From: Longimicrobium terrae
GTDB taxonomy: Bacteria; Gemmatimonadota; Gemmatimonadetes; Longimicrobiales; Longimicrobiaceae
Length of the DNA stretch: 64,000 nucleotides
NCBI RefSeq assembly: GCF_014202995.1
Contig: NZ_JACHIA010000019.1
Coordinates: 1-64,000 of the forward strand
Direction of reading: 5' to 3'
Shown here: in pieces, positions 36,753 through 44,245 of the stretch
Position numbering within the stretch: the first letter of the stretch is position 1
Layout: each line of letters opens with the position of its first letter
Program-made: the position numbers and the translations under genes
The notes under the pieces: generated by a model
What the model was told of the DNA's origin: nothing
The model's input: only the letters and a program-made list of their open reading frames with translations
Database searches by the model: none

Positions 36753-36910
36753 TGTGGAAAAGCGGGAACGGCGGAGTTCCTGTGGATAACGTGCGCCGGG
36801 CCGGAGTTATCCCCAACTGTGGAGAACTCGGCGGGATGCGACACGATCAGCGCTGGCTGAAGACGTGGCCCGCAAGGATGGCCAGGAACGGGCGATCCTG
36901 CTGTGGAGAA
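36753..36910. promoter_or_regulatory. Cluster of DnaA-box-like 9-mers
   Basis: Within 158 bp of non-coding DNA there are five close matches to the DnaA box: TGTGGAAAA (36753), the exact consensus TGTGGATAA (36781), TTATCCCCA (36807), TGTGGAGAA (36818) and TGTGGAGAA (36902). Four point one way and one the other. dnaA, dnaN, gyrB or parAB are not nearby, so this need not be oriC; a DnaA-titrating or DnaA-regulated site is also possible. A similar, smaller cluster is at 48113-48161. Confidence 0.45.
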
Positions 36911-37109
36911 GGGTGGGGGAAGGTCGCGGGTGGATGGGTCGTTCTGCGCGATTCAGCGCGCTCTGGCTGCGGGGCGACTGAAGTCGCGGCAACAACGGCG
37001 CGAAGTCCGCCTTTGCGGACTGCGGCCGCAGGCTGGCGTGCGTGGACCAAGGGCTCGAGAGGAGATGAAGGCATAAAGGCAGCAGGGACGCGGAAGTTAA
37101 CGTGTGTTA
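36911..37109. other. Rest of the gap before the TetR gene
   Basis: Together with the DnaA-box cluster, this completes the gap between the rhomboid terminator and the 3' end of the minus-strand TetR gene. It holds a second copy of the short AAGTCCGC hairpin element (36999-37029). No gene is supported. Confidence 0.5.
36999..37029. repeat. Short dispersed hairpin element, copy 2
   Basis: CGCGAAGTCCGCCTTTGCGG continues into ACTGCGGCCGC, matching 302-334 outside the loop. It forms an 8-bp stem with a 4-nt loop. Confidence 0.55.
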
Positions 37110-37682
37110 TCATGCGATCAGTCTATGTTCATGAGATGCAACACCGTCGATGAGGGATGTTAACGCGCGTTCACTCATGGATTCCGCGGGGATGATACCG
37201 GCTTGGTGCAGGGAAGCCAGGCCGTGCAGCGTCGCCCAGATGGTGAGGGCGATTTCCTCGGCGTTTCCGTCCGTCAGCGCCCCCGCCGCGATCCCTTCGC
37301 GCACGCGGTCGCGCAGAAACCGGCGTACGGCGTCGCGCTGGCGCAGCACGGGCGACGCTTCATCTGCCGAACCGGCCTCGAAGAGCGTTCGATATGCCTG
37401 CGGCTGGGCAACGGCAAACTCCAGATACGCCGTCGCCGTTGCGCGCAGGCGATCCAGCGCCGTCGGGGCTTCCAAGGCGAGAAATAGGTGGCTGCCCAGC
37501 AGGCGTGAGCCCTCGCTCATCACCTCGCGCAGGATGGCGTCCTTGTCCGCGAAGTGGCGGTACAGCGCCGTCGCCGTCACGCCCACGCGCTCGGCGACGG
37601 CACGCATGGTAACGGCGTCCGCCCCGCGTTCACGGTACAGCGCCCGTGCTGCGTCGATGATCCGGCCCTTGATGTCGCTCAT
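37110..37682 (-). CDS. TetR family transcriptional regulator
   Basis: The 190-residue protein has the TetR helix-turn-helix at residues about 8-55 (MRAVAERVGVTATALYRHFADKD) and a C-terminal ligand domain of the WHG type (ATLHGLASLHQAG). It is transcribed away from the lipoprotein/S74 cluster, and the shared upstream gap has GTTAAC-containing inverted repeats that are good operator candidates. Control of its own gene is likely; control of the cluster is possible. The start ATG lies only 7 nt after a candidate -10 box, so the mRNA may be leaderless. Confidence 0.9.
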   Translation of the reverse strand: MSDIKGRIIDAARALYRERGADAVTMRAVAERVGVTATALYRHFADKDAILREVMSEGSRLLGSHLFLALEAPTALDRLRATATAYLEFAVAQPQAYRTLFEAGSADEASPVLRQRDAVRRFLRDRVREGIAAGALTDGNAEEIALTIWATLHGLASLHQAGIIPAESMSERALTSLIDGVASHEHRLIA

Positions 37683-37718
37683 GTTAACATAAGTAAACTC
37701 ACGTCAACGCAGCGTCAA
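37683..37718 (-). promoter_or_regulatory. Candidate promoter of the TetR gene, overlapping operator half-site
   Basis: On the minus strand TTGACG (37718-37713) is separated by exactly 17 nt from TACTTA (37695-37690). The start codon follows 7 nt later with no ribosome-binding site between, which suggests a leaderless transcript. GTTAAC at 37683-37688 overlaps the initiation region. Confidence 0.45.
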
Positions 37719-37751
37719 GAGCAGCATCGAATGGGCGAGGGGTGTATTGGC

Positions 37752-37774
37752 GTGTTGTTAACAATGGTTAACAC
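37752..37774. promoter_or_regulatory. Candidate TetR operator
   Basis: GTGTTGTTAACAATGGTTAA followed by CAC is a near-perfect inverted repeat (GTGTT-TTAAC against GTTAACAC) and holds two GTTAAC palindromes. It lies about 70 bp upstream of the TetR start and 175 bp upstream of the divergent lipoprotein gene. The AT-rich words stand out from the GC-rich background. Confidence 0.45.
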
Positions 37775-37866
37775 CGGTGAATGGCGGCTTGGTTGCGTAC
37801 TGCGGGGTGGGTGGGGGCGGGCTGGCGCACTGACCGGAAATCCTACACTTCCTGCCAAAGATCTGC

Positions 37867-37895
37867 TTGCGCAAAGTGAAGCAGTTAGCTATTTT
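37867..37895 (+). promoter_or_regulatory. Candidate promoter of the lipoprotein/S74 cluster
   Basis: TTGCGC (37867-37872), a 17-nt spacer and TATTTT (37890-37895) make a sigma-70-like promoter 53 bp before the start codon at 37949. The region is one of the few AT-rich spots in the window. Confidence 0.45.
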
Positions 37896-37948
37896 GAGAC
37901 ACGTTCTCACCACCGGCCGCTCCTGGCCTCATCTCTCTCCGACTCCTC

Positions 37949-38962
37949 ATGAGCAACTCTATCCGAACGGGGCGTGGCCTCGGGCTGCTCGCGCTTGTGC
38001 TTGCGGGTGCCTGCACGGACAGCTCGCCCCTGCTGCCTTCCCCTGAAGGCGGCACAGAGTCGATGGCCCGCGTCGAGTGCACCGTGGACGTGCGCTCGAG
38101 CGCCATGCAGTGCGTGACCGTCGAGCCGGCGCAGGCGCGGCTGGGAGTGACGCTGAACAAGATCATCGGCGGCCAGAATCGCTACATCAAGCTGGCCAGC
38201 AGCGGCACCCGCTACGACCCGGGCACAGAGATCCTCAGCACGAATGTCACCGTGCAGAACCTGTTGCAGTCGCAGATGGGCACCGACGGGGTCACCCCGG
38301 AAGGCATCAAGGTGTTCTTCGTCTCGGGTCCCGCGGTTACCAGCGGAACAGGCACCGTGTCGATTGAGAATCCCGCTGGAACCACCACTATCTACGGGCC
38401 CGAGCAGGAATATTTCCTCTACAACGAGGTTCTCGACCCGTACGAGATTTCGCAGTCCCAGGAGTGGCGCTTTAATGCTCCTTCTTCGGTGTCGACGTTC
38501 ACGTTCAGCGTGTATGTGGATGCGCAGCTGACGAACGAGACGAACCTTTTTGACGCGGCGTGGGTGGGCAGGGTGAGCAACGATTGGTTCGTGGCTGAGA
38601 ACTGGTCGAAGAACGTCGTGCCGGGAGAATCCAGCATCGTGACCGTCCTGGCGGACTCCGCGGTTAGGGTTCCGACTCTGACGCGCGACTCGTCCATCGC
38701 CGCGCTGAATGTGGGGCCCGCGACCACGCTGGATCTGAACACCCACTCGCTGCAGATCGCCGGTTTTGTGAACGCTCCGGGTGAAATCATCGGTGGCAGA
38801 ATCATCATGACCGGATCGGCCGCCAAGCTGAGCGGCTTCGTGCCCTCGCTCAACATCACGGGCGCGACCGCGCTGCAGGGCCCCGTCAAGACGACCGGCG
38901 CCGTCGCGGTGCAGGGAACGCTGACGGTGACCGATCAGACCCTCACCATCCGGATCCCGTGA
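37949..38962 (+). CDS. Exported lipoprotein preceding the S74 cluster
   Basis: The 337-residue protein has a lipoprotein signal (LLALVLAGAC, lipid on Cys 22). The middle is a beta-rich domain (about residues 40-190) of no family I recognise. Residues about 205-225 hold WVGRVSNDWFVAENWS, a W-x-G-x-x-S-x-D-W-x(4)-N-W motif seen in surface proteins with beta-helical repeats, and the last 120 residues are short strands of the VGPATTLDLNTHSL type. Its stop overlaps the start of the next gene (GTGA), which implies coupled translation with the first S74 protein. It could be an anchor or carrier for it; that is inference. Confidence 0.8.
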   Translation: MSNSIRTGRGLGLLALVLAGACTDSSPLLPSPEGGTESMARVECTVDVRSSAMQCVTVEPAQARLGVTLNKIIGGQNRYIKLASSGTRYDPGTEILSTNVTVQNLLQSQMGTDGVTPEGIKVFFVSGPAVTSGTGTVSIENPAGTTTIYGPEQEYFLYNEVLDPYEISQSQEWRFNAPSSVSTFTFSVYVDAQLTNETNLFDAAWVGRVSNDWFVAENWSKNVVPGESSIVTVLADSAVRVPTLTRDSSIAALNVGPATTLDLNTHSLQIAGFVNAPGEIIGGRIIMTGSAAKLSGFVPSLNITGATALQGPVKTTGAVAVQGTLTVTDQTLTIRIP

Positions 38963-40050
38963 CCGGCGGCTTCAGGATCTTCGCGCGCGCCGGACTGGCG
39001 GTGGCCGCCCTCGCGGCCGCCGCACCGGGCGCCGCTGCCCAGGTCCCGGATTCCGCCATTGCCGTGAGCCACGGCGGCGCGAGCCTGTTCCGCGTCAACA
39101 TCGACGGCGGCGCTGTTTTCGGCGGCGTGTACAATGGGGGCAACTCCGGATCCAATATCGCGGCCGAGGGCTCCGGCACGCGGATGCTGTGGTATCCGCA
39201 GAAAGCCGCGTTCCGCGCCGGATACGTCAACGGCACGCAGTGGGACGACGCCAACATCGGCAACTACTCCGTCGCCATCGGCCAGAACGTGCGTGCCAGC
39301 GGCGACAATGCGGTGGCGATGGGCGTGCGCTCCACGGCCGCTAACGGGTCGTCGTTCGCCGTGGGCGAAGACAACACCGCGACCGGGTATGCGTCGGTGG
39401 CGCTGGGCTACCACGCGCACACCAACGCGCGGCGCGGCAGCTTCGTGTTTGGCGACAACGTGACCGGCGGCACCCAGGATTCCGTCAGGGCCGAGCTCGT
39501 GGGGCAGGCCGTATGGCGGCTGAGCTGCGGAATGCGGATCTACACCACGCAGTCGCTCAACACCGGGGTGGCGTTCGGCGGCCCGGCCATCAACCCGTCG
39601 GTGTGCGGCTCCTCGTACTACTTCGGGCAGAGCGGCGCCATGATCAGCACCAGCACCGGCGCGTACCTGTCGTCGGGCGGCACCTGGACCAACGCCTCGG
39701 ACGTGCGGCGCAAGCACCTGTTCGAGGAGGTGTCGGGCGACGATGTGCTGGCGCGCCTGCGGACCATCCCCATCCGCAGCTGGAGCTACCGCGTGGATGA
39801 TGACGGGGTGCGCCACCTGGGCCCCACGGCGCAGGACTTCCGCGCCGCCTTCGGGCTGGGCGCCGACTCCATCTCCATCGCCACGGTGGATGCGGACGGC
39901 GTCGCGTTGGCCGGCGTGCAGGCGCTGGATGCCCGGACCACGGAGCAGGCTGCGCGAATTGCCGCACTGGAAGCGGAAAACGCCGCGCTCCGTGCACGGC
40001 TGGAGCGCATTGAAGCCGCGCTCCGCTCTTCTACATCGACCCCCGATTGA
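38959..40050 (+). CDS. Exported YadA-head / S74 chaperone protein 1
   Basis: The 363-residue product has a signal peptide (cut near AAA-Q at about residue 28) and an N-terminal region ending in TRMLWYPQKAAFRAG. It then has YadA-type head repeats of about 14 residues (YSVAIGQNVRASG, NAVAMGVRSTAAN, SSFAVGEDNTATG, ASVALGYHAHTNA). The S74 intramolecular-chaperone domain begins at ASDVRRKHLFEEV, includes HLGPTAQDFRAAFGLG, and is followed by a coiled coil. S74 domains, known from phage tail fibres, trimerise the protein and then cut themselves off at the Ser of the SD pair. No outer-membrane barrel is present. The start overlaps the lipoprotein stop. Confidence 0.88.
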   Translation: MTGGFRIFARAGLAVAALAAAAPGAAAQVPDSAIAVSHGGASLFRVNIDGGAVFGGVYNGGNSGSNIAAEGSGTRMLWYPQKAAFRAGYVNGTQWDDANIGNYSVAIGQNVRASGDNAVAMGVRSTAANGSSFAVGEDNTATGYASVALGYHAHTNARRGSFVFGDNVTGGTQDSVRAELVGQAVWRLSCGMRIYTTQSLNTGVAFGGPAINPSVCGSSYYFGQSGAMISTSTGAYLSSGGTWTNASDVRRKHLFEEVSGDDVLARLRTIPIRSWSYRVDDDGVRHLGPTAQDFRAAFGLGADSISIATVDADGVALAGVQALDARTTEQAARIAALEAENAALRARLERIEAALRSSTSTPD

Positions 40051-40079
40051 TTCCCCTCCTGAACGTGATAGAGGTAACG

Positions 40080-41165
40080 ATGAAGATCATGATTCGTGGC
40101 GGGCTGGCCTTGGCCGCCCTTGTCGCCTCCGCCGCCACGGCGGCCGCGCAGACCCCGGATTCCGCCTTTGCCGTGAGCAGCGGCGGCGCGGGCCTGTTCC
40201 GCGTAAACGTCGACGCCGGCACCCTGTTCGGCGGCGTCTACGACGGCGACAACAGTGGAACCGGGATCCCCGCCGAAGGCTCGGGAACGCGGATGATGTG
40301 GTATCCGCGCAAGGCCGCCTTCCGGGCCGGCGGCATCAACGGCACGCAGTGGGATGGGGCCAACATCGGCGACTACTCGGTGGCCATCGGCCAGGACGTG
40401 CGCGCCAGCGCGTCGAATGCCACGGCGTTCGGCCTGCGCAGCACCGCGGCGCAGCAGTCGTCGTTCGCCGTGGGTGAGGACAACACGGCGTCGGGCGCCG
40501 CGTCGGTGGCCATGGGCTATCACGCGCACACCAACGCGCGCCAGGGCTCGTTCGTGTTCAGCGACCGCTCTTCGGTCGACACGCTGCGCGCGGGGGTGAA
40601 CCACTCCGCCAACTGGCGCACCAGCGGCGGCTTCCGGATCTTCACCAGCAGCAACCTGAGCACCGGCGTCACCATCCAGTCCGGCGCGACCGTCAGCAAC
40701 TGGGGGCAGAGCAACGCGGTGATCAGCACCAGCACCGGCGCCTACCTGAGCACCAGCGGCGTGTGGACCAACACCTCGGACGTGAACCGCAAGCACCTGT
40801 TCGAGGCCGTGTCGGGCGAGGACGTACTGTCCCGCCTGCGCACCATGCCCGTGACGTCTTGGAGCTACCGGACGGATGACGCCGGGATCCGCCATCTGGG
40901 CCCCACGGCGCAGGACTTCCGCGCCGCCTTCGGCCTGGGCAACGACGACGTGACCATCGGCACGGTGGACGCGGACGGCGTGGCGCTGGCCGGCGTCAAG
41001 GCGCTGGATGCGCGCTCGGCGGTGCAGGGCGAGGAGATCCGCGCGCTGCGCGAGCAGAACGCGGCGCAGCAGGCCGAGATCGAGCGCCTTCGCGCCGAGC
41101 AGGCCGCCACCGCCGCCCGCCTGGAGCGGCTGGAGCGGGCCCTGCATGCCGTGCCGGGCAACTGA
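40080..41165 (+). CDS. Exported YadA-head / S74 chaperone protein 2
   Basis: This 361-residue paralogue of protein 1 has a signal peptide (residues 1-24), the TRMMWYPRKAAFRAG segment (about 70-84), YadA-type repeats (about 97-160) and the S74 domain from TSDVNRKHLFEAV (S233-D234) to about residue 310. A coiled coil rich in Gln, Glu and Arg runs from 311 to 356. The ATG follows GAGGTAA. It is 29 bp after gene 1 and most similar to it, so the pair looks like a recent tandem duplication. Confidence 0.88.
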   Translation: MKIMIRGGLALAALVASAATAAAQTPDSAFAVSSGGAGLFRVNVDAGTLFGGVYDGDNSGTGIPAEGSGTRMMWYPRKAAFRAGGINGTQWDGANIGDYSVAIGQDVRASASNATAFGLRSTAAQQSSFAVGEDNTASGAASVAMGYHAHTNARQGSFVFSDRSSVDTLRAGVNHSANWRTSGGFRIFTSSNLSTGVTIQSGATVSNWGQSNAVISTSTGAYLSTSGVWTNTSDVNRKHLFEAVSGEDVLSRLRTMPVTSWSYRTDDAGIRHLGPTAQDFRAAFGLGNDDVTIGTVDADGVALAGVKALDARSAVQGEEIRALREQNAAQQAEIERLRAEQAATAARLERLERALHAVPGN

Positions 41166-41231
41166 TCGACTCTGTTCTTCGATGACGCGGCGGTACGGCC
41201 TCCGGGCGCACCGCCGTAACACCACCTGACG

Positions 41232-42494
41232 ATGATCATCATGAGCAATCGCGCTCGTTCCGCCACCGTCGCCGCCGCCGTGCTGGCCGCCGTGGCCGCG
41301 TACACGCCCTCCGCCGCCGCGCAGGCGGACTCGGCTTTTGCCGTAAGCGCCAGCGGCGCCAGCCTGATGCGGCTGAACACCGACGCCAGCTTCGTCGTCC
41401 GCGGCACCGCCGACGAGCAGGCCGAAGTCTACTCCGGCAACGTGGCCGCCACCGGCGCCGGCGTCCGCATGCTGTGGATCCCCCAGGCCTGGGCGTTCCG
41501 CGCGGGCAAGGTGGACAGCTTCGGCGCCAACTACTGGAACCCGGGCAGCATCGGCTTCGGCTCGGCCGCATTCGGCGAGAACACGCGCGCCAGCGGCAAC
41601 CACTCGTTTGCGGCGGGCCTCACGACGAATGCCAGTGGCGACGAGGCAGTGGCGCTGGGCAACAGCGGCACGGCCACCGGCGACCGCTCCTTCAGCTTCA
41701 ACGGCACTGCCTCGGCGGTGGGCGCGGTCGCGATCGGCAGCGGCGCGCAGGCCACCAACGACGATGCGCTCGCCATGGGGCCCAGCTCCATCGCCGGCGG
41801 CCTCGCCTCCATCGTGATCGGGCCCAGCATCGCCAACGGCAACTTCGGCGTGGCGATCGGCCTGCAGAACAGCGCCAGCGGCCAGTTCTCCGTGGCCATC
41901 GGCAAGAACGCGCGTACCGCCAACCGGCAGGGCAGCGTGGTGCTGGGCGACGGCTGCGCCGGCTTCTCGTCGGACTCGGTCTATCCCACGGCCAACAACC
42001 AGTTCATCGCGCGTGGCTGCGGAGGCATCAAGTTCTTCACCAGCCAGAACCTGTCGTCGGGCGTGCAGGTCGCGGCGGGCGGCGGCTCGTGGAGCAGCAT
42101 TTCTGACCGCAACCGCAAGGAGCACTTCCTGGAGCTGGATGGGGAAGACGTGCTTTCGCGCCTGCGCAACGTGCCGGTGAGCACCTGGAACTACATCGCG
42201 CAGGAAGATTCGGTGCGCCACATGGGCCCGATGGCGCAGGACTTTTCCGCCGCGTTCGGCCTGGGCGAGGATTCGCTCATGATCAACACGGTGGACATCG
42301 ACGGTGTGAACATGGCCGGCGTCAAGGCGCTGACTACGCGCACGGATGCGCTGCGCGCCGAGAACGAGCAGCTTCGCGCGCAGGTTGCCGCGCAGCAGGC
42401 CGAAATCGTGCGTATGCGTGACGAGCAGGCCGCCACCGCCGCCCGGCTGGAGCGGATCGAGCAGGCGCTGCGGGCCGCGGCTCCCCGCCCGTAG
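41232..42494 (+). CDS. Exported YadA-head / S74 chaperone protein 3
   Basis: The 420-residue protein has a signal peptide (cut near AAAQ-A at about 31), a VRMLWIPQAWAFRAG segment like the first two proteins, and a longer YadA-type head with about ten repeats (for example AVALGNSGTATG, AVAIGSGAQATN, SVAIGKNARTAN). The S74 domain starts at SISDRNRKEHFLEL and has HMGPMAQDFSAAFGLG; a coiled coil closes it. Two cysteines (GDGCAGF and ARGCGG) may form a disulfide. A start at 41241 would shorten it by three residues. A strong paralogue follows. Confidence 0.87.
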   Translation: MIIMSNRARSATVAAAVLAAVAAYTPSAAAQADSAFAVSASGASLMRLNTDASFVVRGTADEQAEVYSGNVAATGAGVRMLWIPQAWAFRAGKVDSFGANYWNPGSIGFGSAAFGENTRASGNHSFAAGLTTNASGDEAVALGNSGTATGDRSFSFNGTASAVGAVAIGSGAQATNDDALAMGPSSIAGGLASIVIGPSIANGNFGVAIGLQNSASGQFSVAIGKNARTANRQGSVVLGDGCAGFSSDSVYPTANNQFIARGCGGIKFFTSQNLSSGVQVAAGGGSWSSISDRNRKEHFLELDGEDVLSRLRNVPVSTWNYIAQEDSVRHMGPMAQDFSAAFGLGEDSLMINTVDIDGVNMAGVKALTTRTDALRAENEQLRAQVAAQQAEIVRMRDEQAATAARLERIEQALRAAAPRP

Positions 42495-42580
42495 TACGAC
42501 GGTCTCATCGCTGGATTGCAGACAGGCGGGCCGCCCCATCCGGGCGGCCCGTTTCTACTTCGCCTACGGAACGCACTGAA

Positions 42581-43774
42581 ATGGCAACTCGCGCCCGTTC
42601 TACCGCTCTGATCACCGCCGTACTCGCCGCGGCGGCCGCGTACGCCCCGTCCGCCGCGGCGCAGGCCGACTCGGCCCTGGCCGTGAGCCGCAACGGCGCC
42701 AGCCTGATGCGGCTGAACGCCGACGGCGGCTTTGTCGTCCGCGGCACGGAGGGGGAGGGGAGCCTTCCCGCGACCGGCGCCGGAGTGCGCATGATGTGGT
42801 TTCCCAACCGGGCGGCGTTCCGCGCGGGGCGGGTGGGAACCTTCGACTCGAATGACGGCTCGACCTACTGGGACCTGAACAACGTCGGCGTGGCATCGGC
42901 CGCGTTCGGCACCAACACCCGCGCTTCGGGCGCGAGCTCGTTCGCGGCGGGGTACCGGGCAACGGCCAGTGGCACCAACAGCTTTGCGGTCAACGGCACC
43001 GCTTCGGGACTGAACTCTGTCGCCATGGGTGACGGCGCGCAGGCGACCAACGAGGGCGCGGTCGCCTTGGGGCCCAGCTCCATCGCGGGCGGCCTGTACT
43101 CCATCGTGCTCGGGCCCAGCATCGCAAACGGCAACTTCGGCGTGGCGATCGGCCTGCAGAACAGCGCCAGCGGGCAATTTTCCGTCGCGATCGGCAAGAA
43201 CGCGCGTACGGCCAACCGGCAGGGCAGCGTGGTGCTGGGCGACGGCTGCGCCGGGTTCTCGTCGGACTCGGTGTATCCCACGGCCAACAACCAGTTCGTG
43301 GCCCGCGGCTGCGGCGGCATCCGGTTCTTCACGACCCAGAACCTGTCGTCCGGCGTGGAAGTGGCGCCGGGTGGCGGCTCGTGGAGCAGTATCTCTGACC
43401 GCAATCGCAAGGAAAACTTCCTGGATCTGGATGGCGAAGACGTGCTGGCCCGCCTGCGCAATGTTCCGGTGAGCACCTGGAACTACCGCACGCAGGATGC
43501 GTCCATCCGCCACATGGGTCCCATGGCGCAGGATTTTGCCGCCGCCTTCAGCCTGGGCGAGAGCAACCTGCTGATCAACACGGTGGACATCGACGGCGTG
43601 AACATGGCGGGCGTAAAGGCGCTCACCACGCGCACCGACGCGCTGCGCACGGAGAACGAGCAGCTCCGCGCCGAGAACGCGCAGCAGGCCGCGCAGATCG
43701 CCGACCTGCGCGCACGCATGGAACGCCTGGAGGCGCTGGTCAACGCGGGGCAGGGAACCGCGCCGAAGCCCTGA
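42581..43774 (+). CDS. Exported YadA-head / S74 chaperone protein 4
   Basis: The 397-residue paralogue of protein 3 keeps the signal peptide, the MMWFPNRAAFRAG segment, the YadA-type head, the two-cysteine stretch, the S74 domain (SISDRNRKENFLDL onward) and the coiled coil. The DNA over the last head repeats (43120-43310) is nearly identical to 41828-42015 in gene 3, while regions on either side are more diverged, which suggests gene conversion or a recent duplication. A strong terminator lies 28 bp after its stop and closes the cluster. Confidence 0.87.
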   Translation: MATRARSTALITAVLAAAAAYAPSAAAQADSALAVSRNGASLMRLNADGGFVVRGTEGEGSLPATGAGVRMMWFPNRAAFRAGRVGTFDSNDGSTYWDLNNVGVASAAFGTNTRASGASSFAAGYRATASGTNSFAVNGTASGLNSVAMGDGAQATNEGAVALGPSSIAGGLYSIVLGPSIANGNFGVAIGLQNSASGQFSVAIGKNARTANRQGSVVLGDGCAGFSSDSVYPTANNQFVARGCGGIRFFTTQNLSSGVEVAPGGGSWSSISDRNRKENFLDLDGEDVLARLRNVPVSTWNYRTQDASIRHMGPMAQDFAAAFSLGESNLLINTVDIDGVNMAGVKALTTRTDALRTENEQLRAENAQQAAQIADLRARMERLEALVNAGQGTAPKP

Positions 43775-43801
43775 CGCTCCGGATCCATCCGCAGGAAACC
43801 G

Positions 43802-43840
43802 AATCGCCGCCCCGAGACTGCTCGGGGCGGCGATTTTCGT
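43802..43840 (+). terminator. Terminator closing the S74 cluster
   Basis: A 15-bp perfect stem, AATCGCCGCCCCGAG (43802-43816) with CTCGGGGCGGCGATT (43821-43835), a 4-nt loop and a following TTCGT make a strong rho-independent terminator. Confidence 0.85.
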
Positions 43841-44026
43841 CTCAGGCGCAGAGCCCGTGAGCAATCGGGATCGTCACACCATCAACAAAAGACCTCGCCT
43901 GCTGGATGGCCCCGCCGCGCGAGCCGTCGCTGGCGATGCGCTGAGGTCTCCCTTTCTCCCGCGGAGCGGGGGAGAGGGGGGGCCTCTCCGGCCGGTAGGC
44001 ACCGTCCGGAACGAGATGAGTGGTCC

Positions 44027-44082
44027 TTCTCCCCTCTGCGTGCGGCAGTTTGCACGGGGAGGGGCCGGGGGAGGGGCCTCCC
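44027..44082. repeat. Dispersed element B, copy 1
   Basis: This 56-bp string begins TTCTCCCCTCTGCGTGCGGC and ends GGGGCCTCCC. A copy on the same strand at 52560-52615 differs at one position. The element contains CTCCCC and GGGGAG arms around GTGCGGCAGTTTGCAC. Confidence 0.8.
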
Positions 44083-44156
44083 CGGCCGGCGCTGAACGAG
44101 GCTCCCGCAGCAGAGAAAGTCGGCGCCCGATACCCGACCCGAGTACCGCGCAAGCG

Positions 44157-44192
44157 AATCGCCGCCCCCGGACCTCTTCGGGGCGGCGATTC
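44157..44192. terminator. Second hairpin matching the S74-cluster terminator
   Basis: AATCGCCGCCCC pairs with GGGGCGGCGATT around CGGACCTCTTC. The arms are the same as in 43802-43835. It lies before the 3' end of the minus-strand ligD and could serve as its terminator on that strand. Confidence 0.55.
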
Positions 44193-44245
44193 CGTAGTCT
44201 CACGCGGAGGTCGCGGGGGACGCGGAGGTCGCGGGGACTCCGCGC

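Larger units (their letters stand above)
43775..44245. other. Gap after the S74 cluster with twin hairpins and repeat B
   Basis: No gene is supported. The gap contains a terminator (43802-43840), a CTCCCTTTCTCCCGC..GCGGGGGAGAGG hairpin region (about 43949-43978), element B (44027-44082) and a second hairpin (44157-44192) whose arms match those of the first terminator. Confidence 0.6.

Noticed and set aside
36753-36910. Calling this the replication origin
   Set aside because: DnaA-like boxes are clustered, but there is no dnaA, dnaN, rpmH or parAB nearby and no AT-rich unwinding element I can point to; reported only as a DnaA-box cluster.
39786-42539. 917-codon minus-strand open frame opposite the S74 genes
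   Set aside because: The plus-strand genes have signal peptides and known domains in order; the minus frame has none and is His/Arg/Ala-rich.
37949-43774. Prophage tail-fibre region
   Set aside because: S74 domains suggest phage, but each protein has a Sec signal peptide, there are no tail, capsid, integrase or lysis genes, and core genes flank the cluster.
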